DNA of 64,000 nt, taken from a virus. Below, piece after piece: positions 33,733 through 42,459 of this stretch (its first letter is position 1; each line of letters opens with the position of its first letter). The DNA is taken from positions 62,001 through 126,000 of IMG/VR virus record IMGVR_UViG_3300033153_007754. The stretch is one strand, 5' to 3'. Made by a program: the position numbers and the translations under genes. The notes under the pieces are model-generated. The model saw only the letters and a program-made list of their open reading frames with translations, was not told the DNA's origin and searched no databases.

Positions 33733-34515
33733 ATGTCATTAATTAACAATAATATAACAGATAATTCATATTTGATTGACGCTGAATTAAGTCTTAAAGC
33801 AAAAGGATTATTAGGGATTTTAATTAATTTCTCTGGTGAAAACCTTAATATGGAAGACATCAAGGGTTACACCGATAGTGGGGTAACCCAAATAAAAAAC
33901 ACACTGAAAGAATTAAAAAAAGTAGGATATTTATTATCCAATAAAATAAGAAATAAAAAAGGTCGTGTAGATTTTATTTTTAAATTAGAAAATAAAACAC
34001 CTAAAAGTGTTCTGAATGATGATATTAAAAAAATTGAACAAACATCAGTTCCAACCAAAAAAGTGTTACCAGCAGTTAAAAAACATGGTTTATCCGCAAA
34101 GAAAATCATTTCGTTCTATAATAAACAAGTAAAAAAAGGTGGTAACCAACAACAAGCCGTCGTTAATCTTTTACCATTTTTAGAAAAAGGTTTAAAAGAA
34201 GATACAATTAAAAGTGCAATACTTGCATATAAAAACACTTTAAATGATTTAAGATATGCAAGTAAAGTTGAAAACTTTTTCATCAATGACATTGAAAAAC
34301 ATATTGATGAAACAGACAATAGGTATGAATCTTTAACTGAAATAAAAGAGAAAGTAAATTCTTTGACACCTAAACAGGAAAGTGAAATATTGAAGCTGGT
34401 TTTTGATGAAAACCCTAGTTATGATTATGAAGGGTTTAATCTGAAAACATTGTTGGAAGTATCACCAACAACTTACAATCATTATATTAAAAAATATAAT
34501 AGAAATGTTGCTTAG
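33733..34515 (+). CDS. Replisome-organizer-like protein with N-terminal winged helix
   Basis: A 260-residue protein. The N-terminal ~75 residues (LSLKAKGLLGILINFSGENL, then a helix TQIKNTLKELKKVGYL and a wing) match the winged-helix start of phage replication initiators/organizers of the DnaD-like kind. A basic linker and a helical C-terminal region follow. Iteron-like repeats upstream fit DNA binding at or near an origin, or autoregulation. An initiator of this type is uncommon in T4-like phages; a transcription regulator is the main alternative. Confidence 0.6.
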   Translation: MSLINNNITDNSYLIDAELSLKAKGLLGILINFSGENLNMEDIKGYTDSGVTQIKNTLKELKKVGYLLSNKIRNKKGRVDFIFKLENKTPKSVLNDDIKKIEQTSVPTKKVLPAVKKHGLSAKKIISFYNKQVKKGGNQQQAVVNLLPFLEKGLKEDTIKSAILAYKNTLNDLRYASKVENFFINDIEKHIDETDNRYESLTEIKEKVNSLTPKQESEILKLVFDENPSYDYEGFNLKTLLEVSPTTYNHYIKKYNRNVA

Positions 34516-34889
34516 TCTTTATAGAAATTAAAGGCATAGCCACCTATAAAACCAACAAATAATAAACCTAAAGAAAATAAAGCTTTTTCCATAAAACTAT
34601 GTTTTTCTATATATACAATCTTTTCAATAGTTTCTGTTTCAATTATTGTTTCATCATCACAAAAATAAGTTTTATTTGCCAATAGTTTCCACTTATTTAT
34701 TTGTCTTAATCCTTCAATATCAACCAACACAAACATTTCACTTTGTGGTAGTTCATTTAGATTAATTTCTAACCTACCATCATTCTGTAAAAAATGTACT
34801 TCTTCATTCTTCACAAAAACAGTGTATTTAAATAAATCATTTCCTAATATGGAAATAGAAATTAACATCATTAATAAAATCTTTTTCAT
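34512..34889 (-). CDS. Envelope protein: signal peptide and C-terminal membrane helix
   Basis: A 125-residue protein. The N-terminus MKKILLMMLISISILG is a Sec-type signal. The middle has strands and one Cys. The C-terminal helix FSLGLLFVGFIGGYAF (about residues 105-120) is membrane-spanning. GGAGGTTGAT precedes the ATG. It would sit in the host envelope, as do spanin- or exclusion-type proteins, but it does not match a family I know. It lies just after the portal gene in transcription order. Confidence 0.65.
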   Translation of the reverse strand: MKKILLMMLISISILGNDLFKYTVFVKNEEVHFLQNDGRLEINLNELPQSEMFVLVDIEGLRQINKWKLLANKTYFCDDETIIETETIEKIVYIEKHSFMEKALFSLGLLFVGFIGGYAFNFYKD

Positions 34890-34898
34890 ATCAACCTC

Positions 34899-36512
34899 CT
34901 ATAAAAGTTTCTTTTTTTTCTTTTTTTTCTTTTTACTTTCATCAATTTTTTCAACATAAATAACAAAACCTTCGGCTTGTTCTTTTCTTAATTCATCATG
35001 TAATTTTTTAATTTCATCATCACTATATCCCATTATATCCCTATATACACCAGCAACAGAAAACAATGGTACTATGTCAGGTCTGCTTTCTGTTGGAAGG
35101 CCTATGTAATCTTTAATATCATTTATTAAAGATATTTTCTCTCTAATATCAGCAAATTTAAAAATTTTCGCATAATCAACAGAATCATGGAATTCTAAAT
35201 ATAAAGAATTCTTAAAAGATACCATGAAATCATCTGAAATATCTGTGTTTTTCTCTTCTTTAATTTTATCATTAATATAATCAAATAACATAGTAATATA
35301 TATTGGAGAAAAAGCCTTTCTATTAGCTAAAACAAAAAACCTAAACCGTCTCATATCTTCACTTATTTCATTTACGTTATCAGCTTTTGGGTGTTGGCCC
35401 CTACCATCTTCAAAATCAATTCTTTTATTTGGAATAAATAAACTCCTATAGGCTTCACGCATAGCAATTTTGTAATCATCTATATTATTTAAATTCATAT
35501 TTCCACCAATAGTGGATACTTCAGTCGCTTTATTTTTATTTCTACTAAACCAGAAATTATCTATCATGGCATGTTTAGCATTTACCGCAGAATATTGTCC
35601 AGTTTCTTGATTGAAAATTGTTTTAAGGTTATATTCATTCTTAATCTTATTTACATGTGCTTTTGCTTTTTTATCTGCCATCATACCTGTGTCTATATAG
35701 AATACAAGGCGTTCAGGTGCTCGTACTATTCGATAAATCAATAATGTGTCTTTTAGTATGTTCAATTGGTTTATCGGTCTAAGCGCTTGATGTAGATACG
35801 AAACCGTTTCGCCATTTATTTTTTTTCCGGATTCTAAATGTATCATGTCTTTTGTCGCTATACCCCTCACATCTTTTCCGTTTTGTTGTGCATAATTTAT
35901 CTTATTATTATTATTTTCTTCTTTATTTTTATATTCATATTGTTTCTTTTCTTTATTATAAAAAACTTTTGTTGGTTCTAGTATATTATAAGAAGATATT
36001 ACACCCTTTGTTCTTTTCTTTTCGATATATAATCTGCCATCCACATAAAATTGTTCAAATAGAATACTTGCGTTATCAGTAAACACCTTTCTATCAACAT
36101 AGAATTTTTCTATATATTCAATTACTTTATTTTTGGCTTTAGTGTTTTTATCTAATAGTGTATTAGATTTTAACATAAATTTAAATGGTGCTGTGTCTTC
36201 AACATTTACAATCACATTATTTTTAATTTCTTCTATTGCTATTTGTACTTCTGTAAATAGAGAGGCACTACGATATTTTCTTATTAATTCATCTAATGTA
36301 GACCACACTTGATAATTCATATTTATATCATCTTTATGTCTACCATACACAAAATTGTTTTGGAGAGCGTTCTCGTTTTTCAATTCCGCTTCCCTGTTGA
36401 CAACTACATTGTTTTTATTCTTCAATTTTGCTTCTGTTAATTTTTTAGATTCATTCAAAACATCTAAATATTTAGCATCAACATCACTTTCCAATATGAT
36501 TTTATTACTCAT
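34899..36512 (-). CDS. gp20: Portal protein, gp20-like
   Basis: A 537-residue protein (T4 gp20 is 524). It has YRSASLFTEVQIAIEEI near the N-terminus and, at about residues 240-280, LRPINQLNILKDTLLIYRIV followed by RAPERLVFYIDTGMMADKKA, a strong gp20 signature. The C-terminus ends in a long Lys run. It forms the dodecameric DNA-entry ring. A TATAAATA late element lies 30 nt upstream and GAGGTTTAA precedes the ATG. Confidence 0.93.
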   Translation of the reverse strand: MSNKIILESDVDAKYLDVLNESKKLTEAKLKNKNNVVVNREAELKNENALQNNFVYGRHKDDINMNYQVWSTLDELIRKYRSASLFTEVQIAIEEIKNNVIVNVEDTAPFKFMLKSNTLLDKNTKAKNKVIEYIEKFYVDRKVFTDNASILFEQFYVDGRLYIEKKRTKGVISSYNILEPTKVFYNKEKKQYEYKNKEENNNNKINYAQQNGKDVRGIATKDMIHLESGKKINGETVSYLHQALRPINQLNILKDTLLIYRIVRAPERLVFYIDTGMMADKKAKAHVNKIKNEYNLKTIFNQETGQYSAVNAKHAMIDNFWFSRNKNKATEVSTIGGNMNLNNIDDYKIAMREAYRSLFIPNKRIDFEDGRGQHPKADNVNEISEDMRRFRFFVLANRKAFSPIYITMLFDYINDKIKEEKNTDISDDFMVSFKNSLYLEFHDSVDYAKIFKFADIREKISLINDIKDYIGLPTESRPDIVPLFSVAGVYRDIMGYSDDEIKKLHDELRKEQAEGFVIYVEKIDESKKKKKKKKKLL

Positions 36513-36541
36513 TTAAACCTCTTAGTGTTATATTTGTAATT

Positions 36542-36549
36542 TATTTATA
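36542..36549 (-). promoter_or_regulatory. Late promoter TATAAATA for portal gene
   Basis: An exact TATAAATA on the minus strand, 30 nt before the portal start. Confidence 0.6.
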
Positions 36550-36593
36550 GTATTTTTGGATTGTTTAGTAAACTTTTTTTTTAGATGTATTTT

Positions 36594-36902
36594 TTACTTG
36601 CCTTCTTTTTTCATCTCAACTAGTTTTTCTTGAATTTCTTTGAGTTCATCTTCAGATAAATTACCACCTTCAACTTCTTCCTTGATTTTTTTTAATTCTC
36701 CTTCAATTTCATCAGCACTAGTTTTTTTAGAATTTTCTTTAATTGTTTGAATTTCTTTTTTAATTTCAAGCAATTGTTCTTTAGTATAATTACCATTTGC
36801 AATCATTTCGTGGATTTTTTTAATCTGTTCTTCTGGTTTTTGTTCATTTAACTTGCTTTCAACCAACTCTACCAATTCTTTCAACCCTTTAATTTCATTC
36901 AT
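36594..36902 (-). CDS. Coiled-coil protein with internal repeat (102 aa)
   Basis: A 102-residue, highly charged helical protein. Two copies of a ~40-residue unit are visible: KKIHEMIANGNYTKEQLLEI and KKIKEEVEGGNLSEDELKEI. It sits directly before the portal gene in transcription order, a place where T4-like phages keep small prohead core proteins (gp67/gp68). A core or scaffold role is inferred from position and charge. Confidence 0.6.
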   Translation of the reverse strand: MNEIKGLKELVELVESKLNEQKPEEQIKKIHEMIANGNYTKEQLLEIKKEIQTIKENSKKTSADEIEGELKKIKEEVEGGNLSEDELKEIQEKLVEMKKEGK

Positions 36903-36950
36903 TTTAACTCCTTATTTTTAAAAATAAAAAAACTTAATATAACTTATTTA

Positions 36951-37685
36951 TTAACCAACATATAAATCACTTCCGGCCGAATATTCAGACTTAAATTTTT
37001 CTTCTAAAGCTTCAACATCACTTTTCCCTTCAGTGTAAATAAAATTAGCATTAACGTTCGCACCACCTGAAAGCTGTCTATCACCAAATTTAGATAAATT
37101 AAAACCCCAATAAGATTTACTCCATGCGACAGCATAAGCACGAATCCAAATGTTATTATAATAAACAGGGGAATCAATATCATATCTTGCTTCAACTTCC
37201 AAGAATATTTCATCACCAATTTTAGGTGTTGGTACTATATTTAATTCTCTACTTTCAGAACTAAATTCAAATTTCACACCACCTGAAAAATGATTTTCAA
37301 CCATAGTTGCATATTCAGCATATAATTCATAAGATATTATATCATAATTGTTATAACTAGAACCTGAACGCCAAGCCAGTGAATAGTCATCAAATAAGAC
37401 ACCTTCACCAAAACGAGCTGATAATGTGCCACTTTTACTTTTTAAAACTTCATTAATAGCCATTGTACCGGCTGGCAAAACAATGGAAGTAGGGTCATCA
37501 ATCGTAATCTTTATTACTTTGCGTCTTGTGGATTCCATAGATGTTTTACTAATATAATATCTCAATGCTTTGTCAATTGCGTGTTTTACTTGTATCTTAG
37601 CAACTTCCTGATGTATAATTGGGTGTCCTAGTTCTACTAATATGTAATTAACAAATTCGTCATATGTTTGTATATTTATTATCAT
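36951..37685 (-). CDS. gp13: Neck protein, gp13-like
   Basis: A 244-residue protein with LGHPIIHQEVAKIQVKHAID near residue 20 ('LG.P...ve.....id..id.Al'), LPAGTMAINEVL, and a C-terminal stretch with WIRAYAVAWSKSYWGFNLSK, LSGGANVNANFIY and DVEALEEKF. This is the typical gp13 ending ('...WGlNLsKf..v.LpGG..ng..i...a..ei..LEe'). gp13 seals the packaged head and binds gp14; a gp14-like gene is at 57.3-57.9 kb. Confidence 0.8.
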   Translation of the reverse strand: MIINIQTYDEFVNYILVELGHPIIHQEVAKIQVKHAIDKALRYYISKTSMESTRRKVIKITIDDPTSIVLPAGTMAINEVLKSKSGTLSARFGEGVLFDDYSLAWRSGSSYNNYDIISYELYAEYATMVENHFSGGVKFEFSSESRELNIVPTPKIGDEIFLEVEARYDIDSPVYYNNIWIRAYAVAWSKSYWGFNLSKFGDRQLSGGANVNANFIYTEGKSDVEALEEKFKSEYSAGSDLYVG

Positions 37686-38335
37686 ACCTTACCTTCTTTT
37701 TCAATTTCAATCATTTCATAAATTGATGAATTAACCAATTTTTTTAATTTAATTGCAAAATATTCTCTTCTAACATGTATTGATTTACTAGACATTATTA
37801 AAACTTCGATTTCTTGTAAAAAACGCTCAATTGCGGGAGCATGTATTAAACTAAAACGTTCAATTAGTGGCTTTGTTATCCCTGCTTCTTCCCATATTTG
37901 AGTATAATGGGTTACAGTTTTTTCAGCATATGATTTAATATTATTCATTTCAGTTTCATTGTCATAAAAATTTGAATTTAAGAATCTTAATGTTATAACA
38001 CCTTTTAGAAATATATCTTTTACTGCTAATATTTTAATATTTAATAATTTCTTTTTTTCAATGTCTACATTATTATTCCCATTTATCATATCCTGTAATT
38101 GATGTAGATATGTAGATATTTCATGAAATAACCCCCTCCCACTAATTAATACATATTCGTAAACTACATCTATAGCAATATAATGTACAAATGTAAGAAT
38201 GAAAAAAGCATAAAAAGGGTTATTTAAACTTAATATTAAGTTAATTGCTATAAAAGCTAAAATACCCGACAACAAGAATTTTACTATAAATGGTCGTCTC
38301 ATTCTTTTTAACATATTAATTATTTTAATTTTCAT
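37682..38335 (-). CDS. Membrane protein with two N-terminal helices (217 aa)
   Basis: The start is uncertain: ATGs at 38350, 38341 and 38335 are in frame. The last is best spaced from GGAG. Two membrane helices lie at about residues 20-60 (FLLSGILAFIAINLIL; FYAFFILTFVHYIAI), then a ~150-residue helical cytoplasmic domain. It overlaps the gp13-like gene (ATGA). A membrane gene between virion genes is odd; the function is unknown. Confidence 0.6.
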   Translation of the reverse strand: MKIKIINMLKRMRRPFIVKFLLSGILAFIAINLILSLNNPFYAFFILTFVHYIAIDVVYEYVLISGRGLFHEISTYLHQLQDMINGNNNVDIEKKKLLNIKILAVKDIFLKGVITLRFLNSNFYDNETEMNNIKSYAEKTVTHYTQIWEEAGITKPLIERFSLIHAPAIERFLQEIEVLIMSSKSIHVRREYFAIKLKKLVNSSIYEMIEIEKEGKV

Positions 38336-38750
38336 TTCCATCTTCTCCATTTAGATATTTAACAATTTCTTCAATGTCATTTTTGTTTTTATCTGATTTT
38401 AAAATTAATAATAGTTTCACCAAAAAAGAACTTTTTTTATTTTTTAAAAAATTAACAATATCATTAAAAATAAATATAATGAATAATTGTACAAAAATAA
38501 CACCTAAAAAATAAGAATGAATATGTGCAATTACAATAACCGTTTTGTATATAATTATATGATAAACCATTACAATTACACAATTGTTAATAAAAAACTT
38601 GAATGTACTTTTTAATTCTTTTTTGATTATAACTTCATTTGTTTCACGGTTAATTAAATATTTATATGCTACAAGAAATACACCCCTGAAAACAAGAAAC
38701 AATAGTATGTATATATATATTAATGTGTAGCTTTCCAAAATAACCTTCAA
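38325..38750 (-). CDS. Polytopic membrane protein (141 aa, TTG start)
   Basis: The only possible start near the 5' end is TTG at 38750; no in-frame ATG lies close. Three or four hydrophobic helices (YIYILLFLVFRGVFL, NCVIVMVYHIIIYKTVIVI, FLGVIFVQLFIIFIF) and a charged C-terminus are visible. It overlaps the next membrane gene, so the pair probably act together. The function is unknown. Confidence 0.55.
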   Translation of the reverse strand: MKVILESYTLIYIYILLFLVFRGVFLVAYKYLINRETNEVIIKKELKSTFKFFINNCVIVMVYHIIIYKTVIVIAHIHSYFLGVIFVQLFIIFIFNDIVNFLKNKKSSFLVKLLLILKSDKNKNDIEEIVKYLNGEDGNEN

Positions 38751-38764
38751 ACATATAAAACTAT

Positions 38765-39592
38765 TTACATGTAAACATAAATCCCAGTTATTAGATTACC
38801 CTCTCCACTTATCATAAATCCTATTTTAAGGTAATATTCGTAACTGTAAGTATCTTTGTTTTTAGTGTATAAGTTATATAGCTTTAAATTATGTTCATCT
38901 ATACTAGAAACACTATCAGGTATATCAAATAATTTATTATAAGCAATATCAACACTTTCTAGTGATTTATTAAGAATGGATTTTAAATTATCTTCAGCAA
39001 CATCCAACATAAATGTATCAAGTTTATCACCTTTTAGTGTATATAATAAATTATAGTATTTATCTATTACTGGTCTTAAACACTTATAATTTTTTATTTC
39101 AGATAATTTTAAATCACAACTTATTTCTTTATAATTGGATACACTCATTTCACCTAAAAAAATATTATATTTAACATTAAATATTTCATCAGGGTAATTT
39201 CCCTTTATGTAATTAAACACATTTTCATTAAGTGTATAAAGATGTATTTTTTCACCTAATTTTCTTGCAACAGCTAGTTTAGTATAAAAATCATTATTAG
39301 CAAATCTTTCAGTAAAATATAAACTACTATTTTTATAAATTGTTTCCATTAATATATCACTTAATTTATCTTGTTTTAAACCATCTTCATAATCAGTTAT
39401 TTTTCTTTTATTTTTTATTTTATATTTTTTATTCTCAATGTGAAAATAATCACCAATAATTTCTATCATTTGATTATCTGTTTTTCTATATTGCTTTTTT
39501 AACCTTGAATACGCTGATTTTGTGAATTCGTAGTAAAAATCATTATATACAATCACATTTTCAATAGGTGTTTTAAACTTAATTTTATACAT
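38765..39592 (-). CDS. Hypothetical protein (275 aa)
   Basis: The start MYKIKFKTPIEN has GAGAGGTGAT upstream. The N-terminus is basic (RLKKQYRKTDNQ) and the middle mixed alpha/beta, with ARKLGEKIHLYTLNENVF and YKCLRPVIDKYYNLLY. The order helix-strand with 'FTERFANNDFYTKLAVARKL' recalls phage proteins that coordinate dNTP or baseplate assembly, but I do not recognise a family. It is adjacent to the RuvC-like gene. Confidence 0.6.
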   Translation of the reverse strand: MYKIKFKTPIENVIVYNDFYYEFTKSAYSRLKKQYRKTDNQMIEIIGDYFHIENKKYKIKNKRKITDYEDGLKQDKLSDILMETIYKNSSLYFTERFANNDFYTKLAVARKLGEKIHLYTLNENVFNYIKGNYPDEIFNVKYNIFLGEMSVSNYKEISCDLKLSEIKNYKCLRPVIDKYYNLLYTLKGDKLDTFMLDVAEDNLKSILNKSLESVDIAYNKLFDIPDSVSSIDEHNLKLYNLYTKNKDTYSYEYYLKIGFMISGEGNLITGIYVYM

Positions 39593-39600
39593 ATCACCTC

Positions 39601-40137
39601 TCATTCTCTGGATAAAAAATAGGCATCAACGATATCTGAAATTCCATCTTTGCCATATTTAATATTATACTTATCTGCTAATGTTTTTATATATCCTTTA
39701 ACCAGTTTTTCAGGGATAGATTTAAACATATCCAACTTATCTGCATTACCATTTCCGGTGGCGTTTTTCTTTAATACTTTAATCCCAACAAGATTTATTT
39801 CTATACTGCTTTTACTAATCAAATATTTAATTGTACCAATTAATTCACCTATCTGATATAAACGCATAGATGCACGTGAAAAAGCATAGTTTTCTACGGA
39901 TATTCTTATTGGATTGTGTGATATTATAAAGTGTGATATAGTATCTATTCGTTCATTAGGTGTTATTTCACAATCAACAAATTCAACATTAAAATTACCA
40001 TCATCAGAATTATATTTTTTTAATTTTATCAACTTTTTTCTGGATGTTAATAATAATACATTTATAATACCATTATCAGTATTTTTTATATAAATACAAG
40101 ATTTTTTTAGTGCAAGGTCACAACCAACTTGAATCAT
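39601..40137 (-). CDS. RuvC-like Holliday junction resolvase
   Basis: A 178-residue RNase H-fold nuclease. The first strand carries Asp7 (VGCDLALKKSCIYI), Glu82 sits in ISVENYAFSRASMRLYQIGE, and the C-terminal helix has Asp168 and Asp171 (ISDIVDAYFLS). Length and spacing fit RuvC (about 170 aa). T4 uses endonuclease VII (gp49) for this job, so RuvC would be a replacement for resolving branched DNA before packaging. AGAGTT precedes the ATG. Confidence 0.8.
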   Translation of the reverse strand: MIQVGCDLALKKSCIYIKNTDNGIINVLLLTSRKKLIKLKKYNSDDGNFNVEFVDCEITPNERIDTISHFIISHNPIRISVENYAFSRASMRLYQIGELIGTIKYLISKSSIEINLVGIKVLKKNATGNGNADKLDMFKSIPEKLVKGYIKTLADKYNIKYGKDGISDIVDAYFLSRE

Positions 40138-40529
40138 TATTGCAACTCTAAAAAATTAGAAATATGGTTTTCATTTATACTTGGTACATTCCAGATAACA
40201 TTATAAATTAAAGTGAATTCACCTAGTGTTTGTGTAGAACCCAATATATTTATTTCAATTCGATTGATTTTATACACTCCATTTGGTAAATTGATAGATA
40301 AATCAATCTGATTTAAACCCTCGCTTCGTTTTGTCGGTATACCTGTTGTTATACCCCCCTTGTATGTTAAAACGCTTGCATCGTTCAATTTTGTGACTTC
40401 AATTTCTAAATAAAAATCATTATTATCAACATCAAATTCAGATAACAGTGCAGACTTATCAGGGAACATGAAATTCATATTGTTTCGGTATACATTAATT
40501 TGTGGTGAGTTTGCTAAATTTAAAGCCAT
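40137..40529 (-). CDS. Hypothetical late structural protein (130 aa)
   Basis: A beta-rich 130-residue protein with GGGGTTATTT before the ATG and an AATAAATA late element 35 nt upstream. Alternating strands (YLEIEVTKLNDASVLTYKGG, GEFTLIYNVIWNVP) suggest a beta-sandwich. A minor capsid or tail protein is the likely class; no family is recognised. Confidence 0.6.
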   Translation of the reverse strand: MALNLANSPQINVYRNNMNFMFPDKSALLSEFDVDNNDFYLEIEVTKLNDASVLTYKGGITTGIPTKRSEGLNQIDLSINLPNGVYKINRIEINILGSTQTLGEFTLIYNVIWNVPSINENHISNFLELQ

Positions 40530-40563
40530 AAATAACCCCTTAAAACATATAAATATTGTTACA

Positions 40564-40571
40564 TATTTATT
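40564..40571 (-). promoter_or_regulatory. Late-promoter-like AATAAATA
   Basis: AATAAATA on the minus strand, 35 nt before the start at 40529. Confidence 0.4.
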
Positions 40572-40609
40572 TTAAATAATAAAGTTATTTATTTTTTTAT
40601 GGTTTTCTC

Positions 40610-40849
40610 CTATAGGTTTGAAATTTTTGTGTCTATTTCTTTTAAAATATCTTCTGAATAACCTGAAAATGAAAAATAACAGTGTTGGAAATTACTAACA
40701 GTTGCATTAAAATCAGTGTCACCAATTATAATATTCCAAATTTTATTATTTTTCCAATTTTCTACATTCCCGAATATACCAACAAATATTTCATTATTTT
40801 TATTTTGGTTTTTCCTTTTTAATTTTTTCAATGCTTTTAATAAATCCAT
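40610..40849 (-). CDS. Hypothetical protein (79 aa)
   Basis: It starts after GAGGTGGTATT. The N-terminus is basic (LLKALKKLKRKNQNK), followed by strands FVGIFGNVENW, IIIGDTDFNATV and CYFSFSGYSEDI. It lies just after an intrinsic terminator, so it needs its own promoter, which I cannot identify. No family is recognised. Confidence 0.55.
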   Translation of the reverse strand: MDLLKALKKLKRKNQNKNNEIFVGIFGNVENWKNNKIWNIIIGDTDFNATVSNFQHCYFSFSGYSEDILKEIDTKISNL

Positions 40850-40860
40850 AATACCACCTC

Positions 40861-40888
40861 AAAAAAAGAAGCCCCTTAAATGGGGCTT
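40861..40888 (-). terminator. Intrinsic terminator after the 490-aa gene
   Basis: On the minus strand the stem AAGCCCC/GGGGCTT with loop ATTTAA is followed by CTTTTTTT. It ends the early transcription unit of the 490-residue gene. Confidence 0.85.
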
Positions 40889-40894
40889 TAAATG

Positions 40895-42367
40895 TTAACC
40901 ATTAATTATATAAGTTGTCCATACATTGTAGTCATCAAAACCACCTTTCTTCGATGTGCAATTTAGGTTCAACCAACTTTCAGGTGAACCAGATTCTTTT
41001 AAAAACCCTTCTAAATAACTATTATTTGTAAGTATCCCAGAATATGAATGTAGCTTTACTTTTATTTCTTCACCATTTTCATATTTTTCATAGTCTAATT
41101 GTAATTTATCACTTGCCATTTTTTCTTTTTGTTTTTCAGCAATCAAACCACATTTTTTATTTAGATAAGCAAATTGTTCAATATCTCTTATACCACCTAT
41201 TTTTTTGCCATCTAAAGTGGCTTTTTCAAACTGTATTGTATCCCATTGTATTTCACAATTATTTAAGTAAGATGATATTTTTTTATACTTAAGACCATCC
41301 GCCTTAACAGATACGCTTGTTTCAACTTTACCATCTAAAACAATGTATTGTATGTTTATAAAAAAGGTATGACCTTTTCTTTTAAGTTCAAATTCTTCTT
41401 GATGACTATAATCGTCAGTAGGATTTTCAATATCTTTTAAAAGTTCAATTTCTTCAAGTTCTTTTTGTTGTTTTACTTCTTCAATTTCTTCCAATCTTTT
41501 AATTTCTTTTTCTTTTTTAGCTTCTGCATTAACACTTTTAAATTTCTTAGATTCTTCTTCTGTTGTATCCAGAAAAAGAGTTTGTGAAAAATACATTGGG
41601 TCATCTTCTCCATAAGACATATCAACATTTTCACTTGCTAGTGCAATGTCTCTTTTATTTTGTCTTTTCCCACCACTCCAATAACATCTATTCATTAATT
41701 CTTCTGTTATTTCCATTCCATATTGACCTAGATATTCACCATGTTTTTTAATAAAATTATTCAATCTTTTTTCATTTTGTTTTTCAATTTTTTCATTTTC
41801 TACAATTTCATTTCTTTCTGCTTTTAATTCAGAAAGTTTTTTAATTTGTTCTTTTGTACCATTTTTTGAAACGAAATCAGCCTTTTGAGTTCTCCAAAAT
41901 TTATTAATATCAGTTTCAATAGCAGATAAATATTTATCTGCTATTTCTTCTTTTTTTGATGCAACAACATTTTTTAACTCTTCTAACATTTCAACATTTT
42001 CACCAGCAAATTCTTTACATTTCTTAATGCCATTACTATATAAGTAATCTGCATTTAAAACGTAATTTAAGGATTTATCAAAAGCTTTTCTATTTTTTTC
42101 ATCAATTTTTTCTTGTTTTTTAACTTCTTCTTCTTTTTTTGCATTTTCTAAATCACATTCTTCAATATGATAGGCAATTCTAACCTTGCCGTATCTACTT
42201 GAAGATACTTCAGTTTCACAATTTAAAGTATGAGTTTCCCCAACTTTAAAACTTTTCATGGTTTCTTTTTTTTCAAGTTTCCATTTAAGAGAATAACCCT
42301 TAAATTCTGTAGTGCAATGTATCCATTTTCTTCCCATCTTTTCTATCTTTAGTGTTAATTCAATCAT
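40895..42367 (-). CDS. Large early protein with central coiled coil (490 aa)
   Basis: Expressed alone between promoter cassette copy D and an intrinsic terminator, with GGAG before the ATG. The N-terminal ~70 residues are beta-rich (an OB- or Tudor-like set of strands). Residues about 80-330 are Glu/Lys-rich helices including a long run (KKEKEIKRLEEIEEVKQQKE). The C-terminal ~150 residues repeat the beta-rich style. No enzyme motif is visible. An early, host-interacting role is inferred from the promoter. Confidence 0.7.
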   Translation of the reverse strand: MIELTLKIEKMGRKWIHCTTEFKGYSLKWKLEKKETMKSFKVGETHTLNCETEVSSSRYGKVRIAYHIEECDLENAKKEEEVKKQEKIDEKNRKAFDKSLNYVLNADYLYSNGIKKCKEFAGENVEMLEELKNVVASKKEEIADKYLSAIETDINKFWRTQKADFVSKNGTKEQIKKLSELKAERNEIVENEKIEKQNEKRLNNFIKKHGEYLGQYGMEITEELMNRCYWSGGKRQNKRDIALASENVDMSYGEDDPMYFSQTLFLDTTEEESKKFKSVNAEAKKEKEIKRLEEIEEVKQQKELEEIELLKDIENPTDDYSHQEEFELKRKGHTFFINIQYIVLDGKVETSVSVKADGLKYKKISSYLNNCEIQWDTIQFEKATLDGKKIGGIRDIEQFAYLNKKCGLIAEKQKEKMASDKLQLDYEKYENGEEIKVKLHSYSGILTNNSYLEGFLKESGSPESWLNLNCTSKKGGFDDYNVWTTYIING

Positions 42368-42385
42368 GTGATTCTCCTACAAATC

Positions 42386-42437
42386 ATGGCTTAATTACCA
42401 TCTATTTACAGTATATTGATTTTTCGGGATTTGTCAA
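42386..42437 (-). promoter_or_regulatory. Sigma70-like promoter with 5' dyad cassette (copy D)
   Basis: Minus strand: TTGACA (42432-42437), 16-bp spacer, TATACT (42410-42415), eight bases, then the dyad ATGGTAATTAAGCCAT (42386-42401). An AGGAGA ribosome site and the 490-aa gene follow. Confidence 0.88.
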
Positions 42438-42459
42438 GGGTTTTGTTACTTTTTTTGTA

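Noticed and set aside
40610-40849. A promoter for the 79-aa gene after the terminator
   Set aside because: No TTGACA/TATAAT pair or TATAAATA element found in the 46 bp between terminator and start.
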